From the NCBI GenBank assembly GCA_028565635.1, contig JAOXYB010051502.1, positions 1 to 11,648 on the forward strand: a DNA stretch of 11,648 nucleotides. Direction: 5' to 3'. A program made the translations under genes and the position numbers. This DNA is from Phoronis ovalis. Its lineage: Eukaryota > Phoronida > Phoronidae. Shown one piece after another: positions 1 to 9,600 of the stretch (positions are counted from its first letter, which is position 1; every line of letters starts with the position of its first letter). The notes beneath the pieces were generated by a model. The model made no database searches, was not told the DNA's origin, and was given only the letters and a program-made list of their open reading frames with translations.

Positions 1-318
1 GTCTGCTCCATATCCTGCTTTTGGTGTACATGTGTTTCGGCAAGTGTGACGTATAAGAAAAAAACGAAGTAATAAAATGCGCCAACTCATTTTCATCACT
101 TCTACTGTACTTATAAAACATATGCTTCATATTAATAATATGCAATTCCTTTCGCTCAAATAGCCAATTCATATTAATAATATGCAATTCCTTTCGCTCA
201 AATAGCCAATTTAAGCAGCATGCAATGATGATTTTCCGAATCATCGTTGTCTTGTTATTCATTCCAGATGCGTTTATAAGCAAATAGTAGGTGACTGACA
301 ATAAATAACATCTGGTAG
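1..318 (+). other. Upstream non-coding sequence, probably intron
   Basis: This stretch is AT-rich with stops in all plus-strand frames and no Ig-like translation. It contains the 42-bp tandem duplication at 126-211 and ends with a possible branch point (CTGAC, 295-299) and the TAG proposed as the acceptor of exon 1. I see no TATA box or other clear promoter element. Confidence 0.6.
126..211 (+). repeat. Exact 42-bp tandem duplication
   Basis: Two head-to-tail copies of 42 bases, 126-167 and 168-209, are identical, and two further bases of a third copy follow. Each unit starts TTCATATTAATAATATGC and ends CTCAAATAGCCAA. Identity of both copies implies a recent duplication, so copy number may vary between individuals. 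Confidence 0.95.
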
Positions 319-649
319 GAGATATTTGCATGATTGAGAGTCTGACTTCCATCAAAAAATATTTTGTTGTAGAAGCAAAGGAAAGAACTAAGTCTGATAC
401 CGTGGAAAAGATAGAAACGGAAAAGATTTATAAAGCAGTGCACAGTCATTTACGCCATGCAGAACCAACTATTGAGCTAAGACATGCTGAACCAAACATT
501 GAAACTGATAGCGAGATCCATGTTGAAAGGGCAAAATTGCAGATGAGTCAGCATGCAACAGAAGACGAAAGAAAGCAGAAAAGAAAAGAACCACCACATT
601 TTATAACTTCCATCAAACCTGTCAAAGTACAAGAAGGACACAGTGCTCA
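319..649 (+). CDS. Exon 1 of window: charged linker plus Ig1 strands A-B
   Basis: The frame is open from 309 to 649. The exon is placed after a TAG at 316-318, where it starts in phase 1 with GA completing a split Gly codon, then Asp-Ile. The later Ig7 exon begins the same way (Gly-Asp-Ile), which favours an internal exon over a first exon starting at the ATG at 330. A CTGAC at 295-299 is a plausible branch point, although the pyrimidine tract is weak. About 90 residues of Lys/Glu/Arg-rich, probably disordered linker come first, including a tandem LRHAEPTIE/LRHAEPNIE repeat. The Ig1 fold then starts at EPPHFITSIKP. The donor is CA|GTAAGT at 650, ending in phase 2. The 5' boundary is the least certain in the gene: an alternative first exon with ATG 330 (in-frame TAA at 306) cannot be excluded. 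Confidence 0.72.
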
Positions 650-3600
650 GTAAGTAAACAGTGTTTTAGTGTTTATTTTTAGTGTTGAGACACATAGCTT
701 GCAGGATTTCATATTTTATACTAATTACTTTGCAGGTTTACAGTGGAATATAGTGGCATACCAACTCCAGATATTTCATGGTATAGAGATAGCTTCCAGA
801 TCCAGCCTTCAAGAGATTTTCAGGTCTGTAATTATTAGCTCCCAAGGCGCTCTTCTTTTCTTCTATTCTGTTTCACTTCCAATACCTGTCAAGTTTTGAG
901 TGTGAGTCTTGCATTTTGGAGAAACACCTCCCTCCAAAAAAAACGCACGCTAGTGAGCCTAAAATCTCATATTTTCAAGCTAAACTCTGGCAAAAGTTTG
1001 TCAACATATAATTCTTATGTTAATCTTGGATTATAGTAGAAGCATCCAGGCAGGAGCCCTTACCAATTCTGTTGTATAAAAGGGATTAAAAGATTATTTT
1101 GAGGTATGAAATGAACAGTTTAAAATAAACTGAATATGAAGATGATTTGGTTAATACTTAGTTCTAAATGGAATACATAGTTAGGAACCTCATGAATGCA
1201 GTAATTTTTATAAACATGGAGTTATTTTCTTCAGGAAGCAAATTTACCTTGAATTTACTGGTGAACTTAAATAAATGTTTAGAAATATTTACAAAACAGT
1301 TATGATTATTGCAAGTTTAAGGAACTTTTTCTAAAAGACAGAAATCAAGTTTTTTCAACTTATCTTTACTTTAATGGATTGCTGTTTAAAATTTCATTTA
1401 AATTTGCTAAAAAAATGGTATTTCCAGAACTTGCTGTCACATGTTCCAGGCACAAATATAGGTTATGCCAAATATAGGTTAAGTGCCAAGATGTAATAGT
1501 TACTGCGGTATGTGATAACACAAGATATAATCATTTAGATTCTTTTTTACTTTTTGAAGTTGAAAAAAGTAAGCAAAACTTTAATTTTCTTCTATGGTTA
1601 TATGAATGAAATTTATGAGTTACTTTACCCAGAAATTAAAACACAGGTGTTGAAACACATGAAATAAGTATTTTTATTATAAATAAAGTAATTATAAATG
1701 AATTAAAAATAAGATATGAATTTTTTTGCGATTTGACTGAACAAATTTAAAGAATTAACATGATGACTATATTTTTTCTGTAATGCAACTCTTGTATTTC
1801 TTCACTTTTGAAAACACATTGTTTTAAGGCAAATACCTGGGCAAATATTTTCAGACTTCACTCAGGTGCACCAGATAGCAGGAAACAGCATCAGAAAATC
1901 AAAACTTTTATGGAGTTAGTTCCTCACACTCCCCCTGCTCGAGAGGGCGACCCCCTCCTGCATTCACCCTCATGCACTACAAAAGGCCATGTGTCAGCTG
2001 CCTTGGGGCTGTAATTGCAATTTAACAAAAATCTCCCTCCCACAATTTTTGCAACTTGACAGACATGACTTCCACCTAACTAGCTAACTTTCTCTTTTAT
2101 TTTCTGTGTATCATTAACCGCTGCTACATCCCACCAAACTGTTTAAAATTACAGTTAAGTCACTCATGAATATAAGCCGCATTCAGTTCAGCATTGTTAC
2201 AAATATATAACTATAATTTATTTTCTGAAAAATGTACTGTAACTTCTTTTATCATTCATTTTCATGAAACAAAGTAATATTTTCTGCCAGTTAATGAACC
2301 TGTAATAAAATCATACATTTGTTCATTCTGAAAATGTTATTATCAAATGCCTAATTTTCAGAATTATAATAGATTACATTTGCATTTGAAAATTTAATAA
2401 AGGCTTGGCAATAATTAAATTTGTGGTTCTTGTACTTTAATTAATTTTAATTAAAAATTAAATTGTGGAAACTTTTCCTTACAGATAACCACTGGTCCAT
2501 CAAAAAGTATATTATTTATTCCTGAAGTATTTTCTGAAGATGAAGGCATGTTTGTAGTGAAGGCATACAATCAGTATGGAATGATTCAGGCCAAGGCAAA
2601 ACTTACTGTGTTATGTAAGTATTGAAAACAGAGCATACTGGACAAGCAAATATAATAATGACCTTGTTCAGCATGCAACTAACTTGCTAGTGACATTAGT
2701 ACAATGTTTTATTAATTGTAGCTATAATGCATTATATGTTTAAATTTGTAGAGGTCTCTGTATCAACTTCTATTTTTTTAAGTATTGTAGTTTCTCTTTG
2801 TAAGGGGCAAGTAAGTTTAAGATAAATTCAACAATTATATTGCTTTTAACAGTGGAGAAAAAGGTGAAGATTCTACCAGAGTTCAGAAGTATGATTCAAG
2901 ACACAAAGGTTCATTTGGGTGAACCAGTTTCTCTGACGTGTCAGGTATTGGGTGAACCTAAACCAAGTGTTTATTGGTGTAAGGTGTGTATTTCACATTC
3001 TAACTTAAATGGAATTTTATGTAAATTCAGTAAGACAACACATTTCTACGTTTGGAGAAGTTTAGAGCCATATTCACCCAATCCATACAGGTAGTATAAT
3101 CAGAAGCAAAGTGGCTAATGTAATCCTGTTTTGAAAATGGCTGGACAAGAATTTTGAAAACCAGTTAGTAGTGGGTCTTGAACTTAAAAATATCAAAAAT
3201 TAAGGTATACAGTATATTTGCTTGTCAAACTAAAAGTCCTATTTGAAAGAATTTCAGTTGAAATAATGGAAGCATAGGTTCTCTGGCATTGTGATATTTC
3301 TCTTATGCTTATTTTCAGAATTCTGAACGTTTGTCTAACAGCGGGCGCTGGAAATTTTTGTCAGAAGACACTAACTTCACATTGTTGATTTATGAAATGA
3401 CAGCAGAAGATGCTGGAGTATATGAATGTATAGCTCAAAATGAAATGGGCGAATCAACATGCTCAGCCAGACTGGAAGTAGAAGGTATATCACCATGCTC
3501 CATTTTAGTGATGTCCAATATAGCTAAAATGATTGTGATGTATCTGGCATCTGCAAAAGTGCCATGATTGTTATTTTTGTTATTTGAGATTCTCTATTTC

Positions 3601-6600
3601 TGATGAAAATATGTCTATGCCTATTTCTATCTGGTAAAATATCTGGTTCAAACCATTTTATGCGAATTGATTAGCCAAAACACTGCTCTGTTGGTTTCTT
3701 TAAAATATCCATCAATTGACTAATACATAACTATAATAATGTAAAGTTGTCACAGCATACAATCCGAGCCAGACAGATTACAGAACTGTGTTTTGTGCAA
3801 AGACACCGGTCTGACATATTATAAATCCAGAGTATGAAAAAGGCAACTATTTAAAGCTAAAGTTTCTGCTGACTTTCTAAGCATGTATCCACAGCAATCA
3901 AAATAAATTTATCCCATATGCTGAATGTGAATTGGTTCACTGATAAACAAGCGCACCACATATATTTTGTCTGCTGTGTTATGTCTGTGCTAATTTGTTG
4001 TCGGTCACCATTTGCATTGTGTTGGGGTTTGTATTAAATGTTGAATGTTTCGAAATAATTACATGATCATATTTTCAAGCATCCAGCCCGCAGGTGAGTC
4101 GAGGATTTGTGCCAAATTCTGATATCCTACTTTAAATGAACATAAGACTGGTTACACAAAACAGTTGCAAACTAAAGTACTTCTATCTTTAACTTTCAAA
4201 GACATCCTAATATTAAGACATTAAACAAGAAGAAAGCATTCACTTTCTTATACATTTCTTAGCTAAATATAGAATGTATGCTATATAATGTCTTTCAGAG
4301 AAAAAACAGCCTCCTCCACTTTTACCTAAACCTAAAGTTGAGCACACAGTAGACAATATTACACACCCCAGTGTAGAGGCTGGTTTACAGGATCTCAATA
4401 TTGAAGAAGGTCAAGAGGCTAGATTTTGTTGTACCATAAAAGCAACACCAGGTTGGTTTGTTGTTGTTCTACTGTTCCCACATATTAGGGACTATATGTT
4501 TATGTTTCAAAATGACACAGCAACTAGGGTCCTCAAACATAGCACTTATGTGATGCATGAAATAATTTATATTAAGGAGAATCGTTAACTAATTTAGCTG
4601 TTACTTGGTAGACATGAAAAGTATGAATTTTCTTTTCATGATATTGAATACATCATTTTCTTTTCGCGCATCATATTCAAGTACTTACCCACAAGTTATA
4701 AAAATCGGAGATCCACAAAAAAAAAATTAATCTTATTCAGCTTAAAGAACTTCAATTAAACAAGTGATCATGTATCTTATATGTTTCGACTGAATAAATC
4801 AGCAGATTAATTGTAACATTCCATAATATCTGTCTCCTCATTAAACACTATTGTCAAATTTCAGAAGATCTCCCATGATGTAAAATGTTGAATTTTAAGT
4901 CTTGTTGCTATGTAAAACGGAAAGAACTAGATGTAAGCTCAATGTTGTCATAAATTTAATAGATAGCATTTAACTGTTTCTTCAATCTTGATGCCATTAT
5001 TCTTGACGAATCAATGCCAAAACATGGAAAACATTCTTACAGTTGCAATTATTATGGAAATTACTACAAGAAAGAAATCGCCATTAAACTTTGCTTTTCA
5101 TCAGAATAATATTTTTTGATACAAAATCTTATCTACAAAAAAGCCCTTTTATTTTAGATAATTATATTATTCCAAATTAGTTAATGATTTTCTTTTAGTT
5201 AAGTGTTACTTGTTTCAAGTTTTGCTGAGATTTTGAAGTTGTAATTGAAATTATTTGTATTTCCTTGTTGTTTGTTTTAGTCCCTGTTGTAACTTGGTTT
5301 GTCGACAATCAAGCTATCAAGCCATCAAAGTATTTCCAGATGTACTCTGAAGGGGATAAGCATTACTTAACTATAGCCGAAGCATTCCCTGAAGATGAAG
5401 GTGCATATAGAGTTTCAGCTGTTAACCAAGCGGGAGAAGTTTCATCTACAGCCAGTTTAATAGTGAAGTGTAAGCCATATTTTTTTATATAACTGTTTTA
5501 TTCTAAATGGTACTGCTAGGTTCATCTTAAATCACTACTGATATTTAGGAAATTGCAAATAATAGAGCCCAGACAGTGCTAAAATAGCATTTATCTAAAG
5601 AGTATGAGCCAATATAAATAGCCTTACAGCACTCATCATATCATTGTCCATTTTTACAGGTAAATTATATGGTACATTTTTGCACAAATGCATCAAATGT
5701 GTTTTTCACAAACCACAAACTTTAATTTATTTTTTTTGGTATAAATTTTGCATGTAAATTGTAACATTGGAAATAGTTTTGCACTTTGCCATATACATTA
5801 TAGCAACAGTCCATAAACCTTATGATATTAACCCAAGTCTTTGGTAAATAATTTTATAGAAGTTATTTTCTTTTAAACTTTGATCCATACTGAGACAATT
5901 TATGCTTAAAAGTTAAAATTTTGAGTCTTAAAATGGTATCTCAAATTTTTCAAGTATGTCTCATATTAAGTATCATATTCACAGCTTTGGTGGAACCTTT
6001 ACAAGTGATATCAAATGAACCTCCACGTTTCATCAAGCCCATAGCTAGTCAGGACATCAAAGAAGGTTGTGTTGCATGCTTTGAAGCTCTTGCTGTTGGA
6101 AAACCTCCACCAGAAATAGTTTGGCTCAGAGAAGGTGATCTCATTCAGTCAACACCAGACTTTCAAGTTAGTACACTTTGATAAATCCCTATATCTTGAA
6201 AAACTTTCAAATGAGTGTGTTCTTATACTTAATCTGTTTTGGGAATGTTTTTTGTGGTTGAAAAAGAATTCATGTGATGTTGCTAGTTTCAAATGAAAAA
6301 AGTCACATCTTGCGGTAGCAAAGTAGGATTGTGTATGATTACTTTTGATCATGCTGCTTTGTCTGACAAAGTTCGAACTTTTATTATTCATTGTCAGATT
6401 CAACAAGAAGGAGATGTTAACTGTCTCATCATTAAAGAAGCATTTCCAGAGGACTCTGGTATCTTTGTATGTCAAGCTCGTAATGAAGCAGGATTTGCAG
6501 AATGCTCAGCGGAACTCTTTGTTGAAGGTATTTAAGAAGGATGACATAGTGTATGTGTGCAGAGTGTCAGTATTTCAAGGTTGTAATGTGATAATGGCAT

Positions 6601-9600
6601 GTGTGAATGACTTTAAACTAACACATACAGTAGAAGGCAATGGTAAATATTGTTAGATTTTGAAGTATTGTAAGTCATTTAGAATTAATGTTAGGTTTCT
6701 ACTCATGAACTTAGTTGTAGTTTTGCCGGCTTGTTTTGTTATTTCTTTAGCATATTGTACAGATTAATCATGTGTTGTAAGATTAATCATCAACATTTTA
6801 ATTTCAATATCATGATTTTCATAACTTAAACATATTAGCTAGAGCTGTAGCATGTTTAGTGCAAGATTTTCATGTTTCTGTTGAACTGAAAAAGTTTTGG
6901 AAAGATCGAAAATAAGGCACGACTACATTTAAGTTCAGCTGTATAGTTTTTGTGTGGAAATTGCACAGCTTACAGTTTTACTATGAGGTATGAAAGTCCT
7001 TGCAAATTTTTTTTTAATGGCGTACTTTATTTTGTGTTAGACAGTAGAAACACAGCAGATTTGTTAATATAGCATTGTATCTTTGGTATGTAATTGTTAT
7101 TATGTTATGGCCCCTGTTCACTATAATCTGAGCTTCATGAAGATGCATGTTTGCAAGCTATAACAGCATGGACCTAGCTACAACATAATGAATACTCATG
7201 GTGTTAAAAGTAGGTAAGACCATTTTGTTGTAAATTTTTGTTAATTCAAACACAGCTCTGTTTAACTTAGTACATATATAATTTGCTTTTAAATGAAATT
7301 GATTGCAAATCAAATATAATTGGAAAACCATTGAACCAAATTATTATTAAAAACAACAATATGGCTGACATAAATTTAAAAATAACGTATTTATAAACAT
7401 TTTAGAATATGTTGAAACTGATCTTAAGAGACTCCCGCCTCAGTTTGTTAAGAGTGTTCTGCCTACTACAGAATGTGCAGTAGGACAGGAAGTTAGGTAA
7501 GTAATCATTTTACTGACTATTTAGTAGTTTAAAAACTACTAGTAGCATTTCCTTCTAGTACACGCACCTCCCCCTTTGGAACAGAAGCTGTTAAAATAGG
7601 AGTGGAAGTGGCCTCTCTTTTTTTGCTTCTGTCAGCATGAAGACGTTTCAGCGACCTTTTTCGATTACTAAACTAATATTTACTGAAATCGGTAATTCTA
7701 AAAATGCCACAAACGCACCCCCCTTTTGAAAAAGTGTCTGACTGCCGTGCTTGTAAACAGTAACAAAGATAAATCCTAATTTTGAACTAAATTGCAGATC
7801 TATTTTTCAGTGGCAAAAAGCCTACAAATGCAACTTTTCACTATACAGATGCACTATCTCATCCTTTGAAAGAACCAAAACTTGAAAAATCTAATAGACT
7901 CGATTTGAGTACATGTGAGTTTGGGTCCTATTGAGTATTTATTTACATAAGGCCCACCAGTTTCTCAAATATCCCTTTATTTAGAAGGTACATGTAAGTG
8001 AGACAATTGTTGGACACTTGGTAGGCTGCCTCAATAATATAACAAATGCACATACTTTTAAGTAATAAAATAATGCAATTTCAACACATTAACAATCTTA
8101 GTATTAGTGTTGTGTACTGACTTTTAGGTTTGAATGTGAAGTAGATGCCTACCCACCAGCTAAGTTTACATGGTATGTTAATGGAGCCATTATTGAGCCA
8201 TCAGACCAATATAAAATCTTATTAGAGAATAGATTAATCACTCTTATTGTTCAAAATATTCAAGCAAGTGATGCTGGAGAGTATGTCTTGAAGGCAGAAA
8301 ATGACCTTGGAGAAACAACATGTAGAACTACTGTCAATTGCAAACGTAAGTGTTTATTTGTCTGGACTTTAATAGACTTAACAAATCATTCTGTATTTTT
8401 TCCTGTTATACACTGTTATGTTGTTATAATCATAAAATTTTAATTTTGATGCAATGATTGGTTCTAGTAAAATTGAAAGTTTTTTTGGTGATGTAAATAT
8501 ATTTGTCCTGAAGAAACATAACAGAATTGATTGTTGTTAGTATAGCTTTTGTATTAACCGATTTTGTGCACAGCTTCAAAAATGGAAGTGGAGTTGGAAA
8601 CTACTGATTCAAAGTCCTTGGTAGATATAAACCAAGATGTGAAACACCCTACTTTTGTTATGCCATTGATGCCAGAGATAAATGTTCCTGTCAGGGGCAT
8701 TGCCAGGTAAGATCTGTTACTAAGTTTGGATGAACGACAATTTAATAATTTTTCCAGTTTACCCGTGATTTGTAGCTAATCTTGTATTGTGTATTTTAGG
8801 CTAGAATGTGAAGTTGATGCCTACCCACCGCCTGTTATTCGCTGGTATGTTAATGGTTTGGAAATACAACCATCGCCCCACTATGACATGTCATATGAGG
8901 CTGGTAAAGCCATTCTTCTCATCATTGAAGTGTCTCCTGGGGATACAGGTGAATACACTTGTCGAGCAATATCGGACACCAATGAAGCTATAAGCACAAC
9001 TACGCTTTATGTTCAAGGTAAGTACAGTGTTCATCTTTAATATTTTTAAAATGTAATTACTTTGTGTCAACCATGCTTACGTTAGATATAAAAAAGACTG
9101 ACTTTGCACTATATATGTGGATAGTTAATTTGATGTAACATACATAGTACCTCTAACAAGCGAAGAAATCAAATCCTTTTTTTAACTCTGACTTGTAATT
9201 TAGGTTCTTTCCATCCGTCTACAGCTATTGCATGTAAATGGCTGGACAAATTTCTTTCATACATGGCAGATAGACGAGATTTTATGGGAGAATGAAGATG
9301 CATTATGATATAGCCTATCCTGTGGGGCATTATAATTCTGTGTTTTTACTTGCAATCCACAGGCATCCCATCATCAACATGACAGTAAAATGCTGAGTAA
9401 ATTAATTTAGCAATCCACCTAGTTGGGGGCTGTATCATGACTTGTTATATATTTCAGGAGACATAGCAGAAAGCCATGCTGTAGAACCACCAGAGTTCAT
9501 AAAATCACTTGAGCCAGTTGTAGCCAAAGATGGAGATGAGGTTACTATGACTGTCCAAGTCAAAGGACACCCATCTCCTCAAGTCTCATGGTTCCAAAAT

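Larger units (their letters stand above)
7497..8127 (+). other. Intron inside Ig5 with candidate alternative exon
   Basis: This 631-base phase-2 intron is the most structured in the window. It has overlapping short palindromes at 7522-7545, two related C-rich direct repeats (GCACCTCCCCCTTTGGAA near 7564 and GCACCCCCCTTTTGAAAA near 7715), and the candidate exon at 7811-7914. Confidence 0.8.

Noticed and set aside
255-449. Minus-strand open frame at the 5' edge
   Set aside because: Its hydrophobic Phe-rich translation is the antisense of the Lys/Glu-rich linker of exon 1, an expected mirror effect.
669-899. Plus-strand frame overlapping exon 2
   Set aside because: It runs in a different frame from the Ig1 exon. 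The spliced frame restores the Ig1 strand B-C motifs, and this one does not.
4080-4093. Possible 14-base microexon between a TTTCAAG and CAG|GTGAGT
   Set aside because: The length is not a multiple of three, so inclusion between exons 5 and 6 would break the frame, and the acceptor is poor. The strong donor may be incidental.
6149-6475. 108-codon open frame on the minus strand
   Set aside because: It overlaps exon 9 and the intron of Ig4 antisense, has no recognisable domain, and the plus strand encodes a clear Ig half-domain.
6345-6656. Plus-strand 103-codon frame overlapping exon 9
   Set aside because: It is an out-of-frame shadow; the Ig motifs lie in the other frame.
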